Source: Gammaproteobacteria bacterium (GTDB lineage: Bacteria; Pseudomonadota; Gammaproteobacteria; Chromatiales; Chromatiaceae). From it: a stretch of 9,297 bases of DNA. The stretch covers positions 1 to 9,297 of the forward strand of contig JAGVUH010000057.1 in assembly GCA_019136395.1 (NCBI GenBank), written 5' to 3'. The position numbers were made by a program, and so were the translations under genes. The notes under the pieces are model-generated. The model saw nothing but the letters and a program-made list of their open reading frames with translations, was not told the DNA's origin and ran no database searches. This document shows, in pieces, positions 1 through 6,680 of this stretch. How positions within the stretch are numbered: the stretch's first letter is position 1; every line of letters starts with the position of its first letter.

Positions 1-1144
1 CACCCGTCACCCCCAGGACCTGGGCGTTGCTGGTCAGGAGGATGGAAAGGCCCACCCCCTGGTCGGCCATGTCCGCCACCAGCCCCTGCCAATCGGGTTC
101 ATTCTTCAGTGAGACCCCATGGGCGAGGCGGTTGGCGCCGGCGATCCTGACGGCCTGACTAATATGAAAGCTCAGCTCGGAGGGCGCGACGAGGTTGCCG
201 GTCAGTTCCCCGGCATGGAGGGAGATCTTCAGCCCCGGGTATTTCCCCCGGAGGAAGGCCAGCATCGCCATGTGCTGCCCATAATTGGCCAGGGCCTGCG
301 GATGGTCCTCCGGTGACACCAGATCCACCCCCAGCACCGCGGTCCCCCGCGCCCCCATCTCCGCGCCAAAGATGAGCGAGGCGAACACCCACTGGTTGGA
401 AGAGGTGCGGTTGGCCTGCTGGATGAAGCGGATGCTCACCGCGCAGGCGGGAGGGGCGGGCACTTGCTCACAGCCCAGGAACGCCCGCTGCCGGGTCAGA
501 AGATCGGCGATTTCCGCCTGGCCGGCAGCCAGCAGGCCGCGGATACCGGCCACGTAGGTCTGGTAGTCCGTCTCTAGATCGCCCGTCCAGGGGAGTTGGT
601 CGATGAGCTGGCTCAAGCCATCGCCCTGGAGGGTGATCAGCAACTCCAGATAATCCGTCTGATCCGCCGCCGCCCGGCTGGCCGCCTCGGCGAGCATCTC
701 TGGTTTGTGGGTGGCGCTGATCAGGCCGAAGCGGGAAAAGGTGGCGAAGAAGTGATCGTGGCCGTAGCGGGGCGGTTCCAGGGGAAAGTTGCGCATGGAC
801 AGGCCGTCGATGGCCTGGTCATAGAGTACGGGATCGGTGATGACCTCGGCGACTGGCCGGGAGCCCTCCGCGCAGGGCGCCGCCAGGATCTGCCAGGTGG
901 TGGTGTTGATGCAGGCGCCGTCATCGGCGGCCCAGCGCAGATAACTTTCGGCATAGGGCACCCCGACCAGATGGCTGTGGATGTCCCCACCCTTGGGCAT
1001 CCCCTTGACGAACAGCGCCAGGAGGGCCGGATCGTTCCTGATCGCTTCCAAGTATTGCGCCACTCCCTGATGTGAGGTCCCTGAACCCCCGCATCCGGTC
1101 AGCAGCAAGGCCAGGATCAGGCTCTGCAGCAGGCGCTTGTACAT
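1..1144 (-). CDS. Adenosine deaminase-family metallohydrolase, exported lipoprotein (3' end outside window)
   Basis: 381 codons are visible and the stop lies beyond the left edge. The protein starts with a lipoprotein signal: a basic and hydrophobic stretch ending in L-T-G-C with the lipid-accepting Cys at 18, followed by Gly-Gly, so no inner-membrane retention Asp. The (beta/alpha)8 deaminase signatures then appear in order: MPKGGDIHSHL with metal ligands H56 and H58; SLHAGEL with metal ligand H310 and catalytic-type E313; RLAHGV with H342; and an LTSN loop at 370-373. The fourth ligand, an Asp in a later strand, would lie outside the window. The family hydrolytically deaminates adenosine or related purines; export suggests scavenging of external nucleosides, but the substrate is inferred. 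An in-frame ATG at 1168 is an alternative start; neither start has a strong ribosome-binding site. It lies downstream of the broken porin in the same direction, across a 153-bp AT-rich gap. Confidence 0.85.
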   Translation of the reverse strand, partial: MYKRLLQSLILALLLTGCGGSGTSHQGVAQYLEAIRNDPALLALFVKGMPKGGDIHSHLVGVPYAESYLRWAADDGACINTTTWQILAAPCAEGSRPVAEVITDPVLYDQAIDGLSMRNFPLEPPRYGHDHFFATFSRFGLISATHKPEMLAEAASRAAADQTDYLELLITLQGDGLSQLIDQLPWTGDLETDYQTYVAGIRGLLAAGQAEIADLLTRQRAFLGCEQVPAPPACAVSIRFIQQANRTSSNQWVFASLIFGAEMGARGTAVLGVDLVSPEDHPQALANYGQHMAMLAFLRGKYPGLKISLHAGELTGNLVAPSELSFHISQAVRIAGANRLAHGVSLKNEPDWQGLVADMADQGVGLSILLTSNAQVLGVTG

Positions 1145-1297
1145 CGGTACACCAAAGCTAACTGTCATGAGAAGTCTCAGCGAACCCCTGATAATGAAAG
1201 ATACTGCTGGTCAATTTCACGCGAAACTATCATGAGGAAGTTATTCAACACAATGAATATTAAATGTTTTAATTGATTTTATTCGCAAATTTAACGG
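1145..1297 (-). promoter_or_regulatory. AT-rich intergenic region, probable promoter region of the deaminase gene
   Basis: This 153-bp gap between the end of the porin pseudogene and the deaminase start is far richer in A and T than its surroundings, especially 1230-1295. On the minus strand a TTGACC hexamer (plus positions 1209-1214) is followed 15 bp later by TATCAG, a weak -35/-10 candidate. No convincing rho-independent terminator for the porin is visible. The assignment rests on base composition and position only. Confidence 0.3.
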
Positions 1298-2508
1298 CTA
1301 AAAGTCCAGCGTGGCCCTGAGACCGAAGACCCATCCCCTGACATCCTCCCCGGCGCGATAACGGTCGTTCATGTACTGAATATCGGCGGAAAGGGCTAGC
1401 CAATTCGCGGCGACGAAGTGGTAATAAGCCTCGCCGATCCAGGTGCTGGCCAGGGATGGTTCATCCGGCGGGGCGGCCATCGGCCCTTCCCCGCTCGGTG
1501 AAGGATCCCCCCCTGGGCCTTGCAGGTAGCCAACGGCGAGCCCGAGGTTGTCCTGTGCCCGCCCCCAAGCCGTGCCAAGCACATTGAGTCCGCCCGTGTA
1601 GCGGGCGATGTAATCGCCCAAGAGCGCATCCCCTTGCCATACCAGGCGCAGGAAGGCCCCCCAGTCGCTGCCCAGTTCCTGATCCAGGGAGAGGACCGCG
1701 CCCTCAGCCCGGTCCAGTCCTTCCCCGGTGGCAGCCGCAAAGTCTGGCGTGGTGGTGAAATACATCAAGCGATAATTGCCCTCGCCCCAGACTGTCCCCA
1801 GCCGGTAAGCCAAGCCGGCCGCATAGTAACTGAACGGCTCCCCGGCCTCATTTTCTTCCCCATTCAGGCCGACGGCACTGAGGGTCCAGTCCTGATAACG
1901 CCACTCCATTGCCCCGCCGGGATCATAAGTCGGCAGATAGGAACTGTGCGAATTGGCGAAGGCGACGTTCATGAATTGGGTATTTTCATCGCTGGCGTAG
2001 GCGTTTTGATCCAGGAACGCGCCGGTGTCGAGGATGCCCCCGGTGAATCGCAGCCCATGATCGTCAGCGAACTGGAAATCATGGCTATAGGTCGCCACCA
2101 GCAAATAGCTGCGGTTACTGCCGTTGATATCCTGAACGTCCTCTTCCAGGCTGGCCGCCCAAGGGGCCAGGGCGAAGGGTGAATCGGCATTGAGGTCATT
2201 GCCCAGGGCGAAATCAGGGCGAAATCGAACAGCAGATAGACCTGATCCCGGTCGGTAAGATTCAGGGTCAGATCCGGCATCAGGGCGGCGCCGCCTCCGC
2301 ATTTGTTCTCGTCCCCGGCCCCCGAAACCTGCTGACACTGCGTCGCCATGGCGAGGGTGCCACCCAGGGCCAGCCGCTCAGTGACATCGTCGGCCAACGC
2401 TTCTTGCCCAAGGAGAATGGCGACCAGAAAGGTCAGCAATCTTGGGGCGGAGAGGCGCCCGGGCTGTTTTGGGCGCTCAGGACATGGGCAGCAAGATCCA
2501 GCGTTCAC
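1298..2508 (-). pseudogene. Outer-membrane carbohydrate porin (OprB-like), frameshifted
   Basis: The reading frame begins at a GTG at 2508, chosen because GGAG sits 8 nt upstream (2517-2520). It gives a signal peptide of about 39 residues ending in A-L-A before DD. The mature part is rich in alternating beta strands (LTLNLTDRDQVYLLFDFA, then in the other frame GNDLNADSPFALAPW) and ends in T-L-D-F with a terminal Phe, the usual recognition signal for outer-membrane barrel insertion. Segments such as NTQFMNVAF, SYLPTYDPGGAMEWRY and GLAYRLGTVWGEGNYRLMYF resemble the OprB/carbohydrate-porin family. The frame breaks at an 11-bp tandem duplication (2205-2226). As written, translation continues out of frame and stops at 1969 after 179 residues. 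With one copy removed the gene encodes 399 residues, a plausible full-length porin. The family forms sugar-selective pores; the actual solute here is unknown. The break could be a real mutation, a reversible switch or an assembly error. Confidence 0.75.
2205..2226. repeat. 11-bp tandem duplication that frameshifts the porin
   Basis: The unit agggcgaaatc occurs twice in direct succession (2205-2215 and 2216-2226). On the coding strand this reads GATTTCGCCCT twice. Because 11 is not a multiple of three, the second copy shifts the frame from ...LLFDFAL to an unrelated one. Deleting one copy joins LLFDFALGNDLN continuously, which shows that the duplication is the lesion. Confidence 0.9.
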
Positions 2509-2512
2509 TTCG

Positions 2513-2749
2513 TCAACTCCGAGATGAGGAGGACGCCCTGTCCCCTGAGGTCGAATGAGAATTGGCATGGGTGACGGCGCTCGCAATGGCCTCCTCAGGC
2601 CGGGTCCGGTGAGAAATCAGGCTCAATGAGGCCAGGTTGCTGATGACATTCACCAGGACGCCCAGATAGTAGGCAAGGTGGAAATCCAGGGCATTACGGC
2701 CAGCGGCATCGAGCACTGCATAGCTGCACCGGTCCTGGAGGCTATGCAT
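2513..2749 (-). CDS. Small hypothetical protein or gene remnant upstream of the porin
   Basis: A 78-codon frame from ATG 2749 to TGA 2513-2515. I do not recognise it. It has one hydrophobic stretch (AYYLGVLVNVISNLASLSLI), preceded by GRNALDFHL, and a Ser-rich polar tail. The segment GRNALDFHL is weakly reminiscent of the G-K-E-A-L-N-F-Q region of DUF4870-type small membrane proteins; this is a resemblance only. Its stop codon lies 4 nt before the porin GTG, so the porin's GGAG overlaps its last codons, an arrangement typical of translational coupling. The frame stays open upstream, but there it runs antisense to the RND fragment and has shadow-like composition. It may therefore be the tail of a gene whose front was lost in a rearrangement. 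Confidence 0.3.
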   Translation of the reverse strand: MHSLQDRCSYAVLDAAGRNALDFHLAYYLGVLVNVISNLASLSLISHRTRPEEAIASAVTHANSHSTSGDRASSSSRS

Positions 2750-2831
2750 GGCAAGCACCAGATCGAGGGTTAACTTGGTGTGATGGATGCCGAGGAAGAT
2801 AAAGATGCGGAACAACTTCTCACTCCATGGG

Positions 2832-3080
2832 GCTGACCGGGCCGGGATGGAGCCGGTGGCGGCGGCCATCGAGGCGGCGCGGCAGCGGTTCCGGCCCATC
2901 GTCATGACCTCCCTGGCCTTTATCCTGGGCTGTATCCCCCTGGCCCTGGCTAGCGGCGCCGGCGCCAACAGCCAGCACGCCATCGGCATCGGCATCATCG
3001 GCGGCATGCTGGCCTCCACCCTGGTGGCCTCCCTGTTCGTGCCGCTGTTTTTCGTGCTGCTGGAAGCGGCCAGCCAGCGG
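2832..3080 (+). pseudogene. C-terminal fragment of an RND efflux transporter (AcrB/HAE1 type)
   Basis: About 83 codons match the end of RND inner-membrane pumps: an amphipathic AAIEAARQRFRPIVMTS segment, then two membrane spans containing LAFILGCIPLALASGAGA, SQHAIGIGIIGGML and VPLFFVLLE. These correspond to the last two transmembrane helices and the linker before them. No pump sequence is visible upstream; the plus-strand frame before 2832 has no RND similarity. Downstream, the frame runs over the tail of the convergent lipoprotein gene and stops near 3162-3164. A full pump is about 1,030 residues, so over 90% is missing. Without a start or ribosome-binding site, and with neither channel nor adaptor genes nearby, this is a rearrangement scar, not a working transporter. 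Confidence 0.75.
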
Positions 3081-3089
3081 GTGGGGGCG

Positions 3090-3449
3090 CTAGGGGATGC
3101 CGGCGCTCGACCCACCCTGCCCGTAGATGTAGACATAGGTGGGCGGGACCTGGGTGCCAGGTAGCTTGATGGCATTGGTCTCAAAGAAGCCGCCGAGCAT
3201 CACCGTTTGCCCGGCGGGAAAGTCACCGACCTTGACCTCGTTCGCCGTGACCAGGTATTTCCCTTCCCCGGGGGGCATCTGAAAGTAAACCCGGCAGGGT
3301 GTCGACAAACAAGTGCCGGTATCGCCCGGGGCGAGGGTGATCTCGCCCCAGCCGGTGGGGAAGCCACCCGTTGAAGCACAACTGGTCACCAGAGCCAACC
3401 CCGGTAGCCATGCCGCTAAGCCTAAGCGATGCAGGGAGGATATTGTCAT
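3090..3449 (-). CDS. Small lipoprotein of unknown function
   Basis: 119 residues. The N-terminus is a lipoprotein signal: hydrophobic GLAAWLPGLALVTS ending in V-T-S-C with the modified Cys at 24, followed by Ala-Ser (outer-membrane type sorting). The mature part of about 95 residues appears all-beta, with two cysteines five residues apart (C47, C52; CLSTPC) that could form a disulfide in the periplasm. RVYFQMPPGEGKYLV is reminiscent of small carboxypeptidase-like or PEGA-type beta domains, but I do not recognise a family. The gene starts 38 bp after the acetyltransferase-like gene, same strand, so the two may be co-transcribed. Its 3' end abuts the RND fragment on the other strand. The ribosome-binding site is weak. 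Confidence 0.65.
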   Translation of the reverse strand: MTISSLHRLGLAAWLPGLALVTSCASTGGFPTGWGEITLAPGDTGTCLSTPCRVYFQMPPGEGKYLVTANEVKVGDFPAGQTVMLGGFFETNAIKLPGTQVPPTYVYIYGQGGSSAGIP

Positions 3450-3487
3450 GGATGTAGGAGCCTAGATGATTCGGGGGATGTGAAAGA

Positions 3488-4285
3488 TTATCCGCCACCC
3501 ACCTGCGCGGATGTACCACTGAGCCAGCAAGTCAGGCGGGTCGTCTCCTGAAAGCCGACCCCTTGGTACAAGGCGCGTCCGGCGCTCGAGGCTATGAGAT
3601 AGAAGAAGTCAGCCCCCCGCTCCTGATGATGGGCAAGCACGGCCTGCAGCAAGGCCCGCCCCGCGCCTTGGCGTTGATATTCAGGAGGCGTGGCCATGGA
3701 CCAGATCCCGACGTAGCTGCCCATTCGCGTGGTCTGGACGAAACTCCAGATCGTGCCTTCACGGCGGGCGATGAAGTAATCCACGCCAGGCAAGGTCAAG
3801 GCTTGCGAATTGTAGACACGCGCGACAGCGGCGGTCGGTAAGCCGAAGGTTCGCGCGGCCAACGGGATGGCCTCGGTGAGCACGGTAGAATTATGGATAT
3901 GCTCGACACGGTAGGGGTGGTTGGCCAGGTCGGGCCGGGGGGGGCGACAGATCATGAGCGGCACCTCATCCGCCGGGACGAGACCCAGGAACGCTGCCTC
4001 CGCCTTCAGGTGCGGGGTGGTTGCCTCCGTACTCAGTACCATCAGCGGTAGCCCGCGGGCCGACGCCCGCTCGTGAAAGACCCGCAGGTGCCGCGCGGCA
4101 TCGGACGGCGAACCGATGTAGGCGAAATTCATGTCCGCATGGGGTTCGCCAGTGAGGATCTGCCCAGAATCGAGCATCATGTGCGCCTCGTAACCGGGCG
4201 CGGTTCGGCAGACGAGATTGCAGCCATCCATCAGGGCGCGCCAGAGGGCCGCGGGGGATGGCAGCGAAAAGGGTGGATTGGTCAT
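3488..4285 (-). CDS. GNAT-family N-acetyltransferase-like protein (tandem GNAT)
   Basis: 265 residues. The C-terminal half carries a clear GNAT fold: SFVQTTRMGSYVGIWSMATPPEYQRQGAGRALLQ at about 182-214, with the acetyl-CoA pyrophosphate-binding loop Q204-R-Q-G-A-G-R210. It is followed by an amphipathic helix, the FFYLIAS strand and the GRALYQGVGFQ motif (236-246) typical of GNAT motif B. The N-terminal about 115 residues look like a second, degenerate GNAT-like half (for example MNFAYIGS, LPLMVLSTEAT, AAFLGLVPADEVPLMI), as in other 260-300-residue tandem GNAT proteins. The acceptor substrate cannot be predicted. It is cytoplasmic, transcribed away from the ATPase/nuclease gene, with the small lipoprotein gene following after 38 bp. 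The ATG at 4285 has no strong Shine-Dalgarno sequence. Confidence 0.85.
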   Translation of the reverse strand: MTNPPFSLPSPAALWRALMDGCNLVCRTAPGYEAHMMLDSGQILTGEPHADMNFAYIGSPSDAARHLRVFHERASARGLPLMVLSTEATTPHLKAEAAFLGLVPADEVPLMICRPPRPDLANHPYRVEHIHNSTVLTEAIPLAARTFGLPTAAVARVYNSQALTLPGVDYFIARREGTIWSFVQTTRMGSYVGIWSMATPPEYQRQGAGRALLQAVLAHHQERGADFFYLIASSAGRALYQGVGFQETTRLTCWLSGTSAQVGGG

Positions 4286-4683
4286 GGGTTACCCAGCGTC
4301 AGTCAATGTTCTCGACCCGCCCTCTCCCAAACAAAACTGAAAGGCTTTGAATAGCTTCCACCTTGGGATCGGAATACGTGCGATTATGGCCCAGCGGGCC
4401 TGGACCCGTCGATCAATGCGGCCTGAAAGGGCCTTACTACGAAACGAACCCACTTTCCCACCGCCTAAAAGGGCGAAATTTCCAAACAAAGCCATTTCAT
4501 CAGGCATCTCCGTCCGGCTTTTCAGGTGGCTGGCCGCGTGTCAGCCACCCCCTTCGGGCCGTGCTAGACTCCGTTAAACACCACTCTGGTGGCCTCAGGC
4601 TCGACGGCATTCGCCACCACGTGAAGCCCCAACTGCTGATTTCGATCGCTGATGATCGCACGATGGAGGTACCCGAGACCCTC
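4286..4683. other. Divergent intergenic region between the GNAT gene and the ATPase/nuclease gene
   Basis: About 400 bp without a supported gene. Frames on both strands are open here, but they are short, overlap each other and show no family resemblance. The ATPase frame is open back to 4363, yet residues upstream of 4684 have no match to how this family normally begins. The stretch must hold the start signals of both divergent genes. What I can see is a palindrome and extended -10-like motif (4525-4570), GGAGGT at 4666-4671, and several short GC-rich self-complementary segments near 4388-4432. No tRNA or mobile element is visible. Confidence 0.5.
4525..4570 (+). promoter_or_regulatory. Palindrome plus extended -10-like motif upstream of the ATPase/nuclease gene
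   Basis: GGTGGCTG (4525-4532) and CAGCCACC (4542-4549) form a perfect 8-bp inverted repeat with a 9-nt spacer. TGCTAGACT at 4562-4570 reads as an extended -10 box (TGn followed by TAGACT, 4 of 6 to consensus). The -35 position would fall inside the right half of the palindrome, the layout expected of a repressor operator. The inferred leader would be about 105 nt. The base matches are direct; the regulatory role is inferred. Confidence 0.3.
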
Positions 4684-6456
4684 ATGAAATTTCCCTATGG
4701 TCTGAGCGATTTCGGCAAGCTGATCCAAGAAGGCTATTGGTATCAGGACCGTACGGATCGCATTGCCCGATTGGAAGCGGCCGGGGATCAGTTGATCTTT
4801 CTGCGCCCTCGGCGCTTCGGCAAGAGCCTGCTGCTGTCGATGCTGGAGCATTACTACGATCTGAACCGGGCCGATCAATTCGAGGCCCTGTTCGGTGGCC
4901 TGGCCGTCGGGCGCCAGCCGACCTCGTTGCGTAATCGCTATTTTGTGATGCGGTGGGACTTCTCGCTGGTGCAGGCGCAGGGTGAGGTGGCCGATATCGA
5001 GGCGGCGCTGCATCAGCATCTCAACGACTGTATCAGTGACTTCGCCCAACGCTACCACGAGCTATTGCCGGGCATGATCGCGACCCATCCCGATAATGCC
5101 CTGTCCTCCTGGCGCGCGGTCTTGACGGCGGTCTCGCAGACCCCCCACAAGCTCTACCTGCTGATCGACGAATACGACAACTTCGCCAATGAAGTGCTGA
5201 TGGCGAATCGCGATGGCAGCCGCGCGCGCTACGAGGCGCTGCTCTATGGCGAGGGGTTGTTGAAGATCGTCTTCAAGGCGGTCAAGGCCGCCGCCGGGGG
5301 GATGGGGCTCGATCGGGTGTTCATCACCGGCGTCTCGCCGATCGTGCTCAGCGACATGACCAGTGGCTACAACGTCGGGGAGAACATTTTTCTGCTCCCC
5401 CAATTCAACGATCTGTGTGGTTTCACCGAGACCGAGGTCGGAAAGGTCCTGGCGCAACTCGCCAATGAGGACGGTGACTGGTCGCCGACCGAGGCGCTGG
5501 CCACCATGCGCACTTTCTACAACGGCTATCGCTTCAGCGAAGACGCCAGCGAGAGCCTCTACAATCCGACGCTGAGCCTTTATTTTCTTAAGGCGTTAGC
5601 GCAGCAAGGCCATTATCCCCGGCGGATGCTTGACGAGAATCTGACGATGGATCGTAACAAACTGCTATACATCGCTGGCCTGCCCCAGGGGGAGGACCTG
5701 CTGATCGAGGCCCTTAGCGGTGACGATCGGGTACTGATCCCGGAACTGGTGCAGCGCTTCGGCGTCGAGGACGTGCTGCGTGCGGTCAAGGATCAGCCCT
5801 TCATGGCCTCGCTGCTGTACTTTTTCGGCATCCTCACCCTCGCCGGCGAAGGCTCCTTGGCCAAGCTGGTGCTGCGCATCCCCAACCTGGTGGCCCGCGG
5901 GCTCTATGTCGAGCGCTTGCGCGCGGGCTGGCTGCCGGCCTCACCGCAGCGTGAGGCCGGGCAACGCGCTGCCGAGACCCTCTATCTGCGCGGTGATCCA
6001 ACCCCCCTCGGCGACTTTATCGAGGCCGGCTATTTTCGCGTGCTCTCCAACCGCGATTACCGCTGGACCAACGAACTGCTGGTCAAGTTCGCCTTCCTCA
6101 CCTTGCTGTTCGACGATCGGCTCTACATGGCGGTCTCCGAGCTGGAGACCGAACGCGGTTATGCTGATCTGGCCCTGATCGTGCGCCCGGATATGCGCCG
6201 GTTCCAGGCCTTGGACCTGTTGCTGGAGTTCAAGTATCTGGGCCTCAAGGAGCTTGGGTTGAGCGGCGACCAGGTGCGCACCCAGTCCCGCGAACACCTG
6301 GCTGGCCTGCCGGCGGTGGCGTCCAAGCTTGATGAAGCCGCCGTGCAGGCCGCGGCATATGGCGCGACCCTGCGCGCACGCCATGGCCTGAGCGATCTGA
6401 GAGCCTTTGCGGTGGTGGCCCTAGGGGTGGAACGGTTGGTGTGGCGGGCGCTATGA
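4684..6456 (+). CDS. AAA-ATPase-like / PD-(D/E)XK nuclease-like protein
   Basis: 590 residues from ATG 4684. That start gives MKFPYGLSDFGKLIQEGYWYQDRTDRI, how this family normally begins; GGAGGT lies 12 nt upstream, and an in-frame ATG at 4663 is the alternative. The N-terminal domain is the predicted AAA-ATPase type: a Walker A-like RPRRFGKS (41-48) and Walker B LLIDEYDNF (D162-E163), followed by FITGVSPIVLSD and the FNDLCGFTETEV segment. Near the C-terminus ERGYADLAL (E490, D495) and LLLEFKYLGL (E515-x-K517) make a PD-(D/E)XK active site. Thus both domains look catalytically intact. These two-domain proteins (AAA-ATPase_like plus PDDEXK_9 families) occur in many copies in some bacteria; their role is not established, and nuclease, defence or selfish functions are proposals only. 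The gene stands alone: divergent from the GNAT gene and separated from archease by a repeat-bearing 224-bp gap. Confidence 0.9.
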   Translation: MKFPYGLSDFGKLIQEGYWYQDRTDRIARLEAAGDQLIFLRPRRFGKSLLLSMLEHYYDLNRADQFEALFGGLAVGRQPTSLRNRYFVMRWDFSLVQAQGEVADIEAALHQHLNDCISDFAQRYHELLPGMIATHPDNALSSWRAVLTAVSQTPHKLYLLIDEYDNFANEVLMANRDGSRARYEALLYGEGLLKIVFKAVKAAAGGMGLDRVFITGVSPIVLSDMTSGYNVGENIFLLPQFNDLCGFTETEVGKVLAQLANEDGDWSPTEALATMRTFYNGYRFSEDASESLYNPTLSLYFLKALAQQGHYPRRMLDENLTMDRNKLLYIAGLPQGEDLLIEALSGDDRVLIPELVQRFGVEDVLRAVKDQPFMASLLYFFGILTLAGEGSLAKLVLRIPNLVARGLYVERLRAGWLPASPQREAGQRAAETLYLRGDPTPLGDFIEAGYFRVLSNRDYRWTNELLVKFAFLTLLFDDRLYMAVSELETERGYADLALIVRPDMRRFQALDLLLEFKYLGLKELGLSGDQVRTQSREHLAGLPAVASKLDEAAVQAAAYGATLRARHGLSDLRAFAVVALGVERLVWRAL

Positions 6457-6565
6457 GCACCGCTTCCGGTACGCGCTAGGTATGGCGCTTGCATTCCGCT
6501 AATACCGTTTCCTAAGGTCCCGATGCCTACCCTGGTCTTGCGTAAAGTCCCGGGCACGCTCCTGG

Positions 6566-6642
6566 GCCCCAAGCCCCAAGCCCCAAGCCCCAAGCCTCAA
6601 GTCTCAAGCCTCAAGCTCTAAATCCCAAGCCCTAAATCCCCA
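6566..6642. repeat. Eleven-unit 7-bp tandem repeat with G-quadruplex potential
   Basis: The heptamer gccccaa is repeated exactly four times (6566-6593), then continues in strict 7-bp phase through degenerate units (gcctcaa, gtctcaa, gcctcaa, gctctaa, atcccaa, gccctaa, atcccca) to 6642. On the minus strand the first four units give four GGGG runs separated by CTT, a textbook four-layer G-quadruplex pattern; this is the template strand for the downstream archease. It resembles the heptameric short tandem repeats (CCCCARY-like) known from cyanobacteria. It ends 38 bp before the archease start. No terminator-like hairpin is seen in the rest of the 224-bp gap. Confidence 0.9.
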
Positions 6643-6680
6643 TATACCCAATGGCTTAAGCCGCAACCGGGATAACCCCC

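Noticed and set aside
596..1075. 159-codon plus-strand open frame
   Set aside because: It is antisense to the deaminase lipoprotein, which carries all family motifs over this stretch. No family resemblance of its own.
1520..2182. 220-codon plus-strand open frame
   Set aside because: It is antisense to the porin, whose reading frame shows barrel-type strands and the C-terminal Phe. Shadow of the real gene.
2787..3164. Intact 125-residue plus-strand membrane protein
   Set aside because: Only codons from about 2832 to 3080 match the RND family. The ends are run-on sequence over non-homologous DNA, and no ribosome-binding site supports the ATG at 2787.
4363..4683. N-terminal extension of the ATPase/nuclease frame by 107 codons
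   Set aside because: The extension has no similarity to the family. Proteins of this type begin close to MKFPYG, which the ATG at 4684 supplies, and the predicted promoter lies inside the extension.
6485..6500. Sigma-54 type -24/-12 promoter upstream of archease (tggcgcttgca)
   Set aside because: The GG and GC dinucleotides are much too close together for the required 10-bp separation.
6566..6642. CRISPR array
   Set aside because: The units are only 7 bp with no spacers between them. It is a simple tandem repeat, and no cas genes are present.
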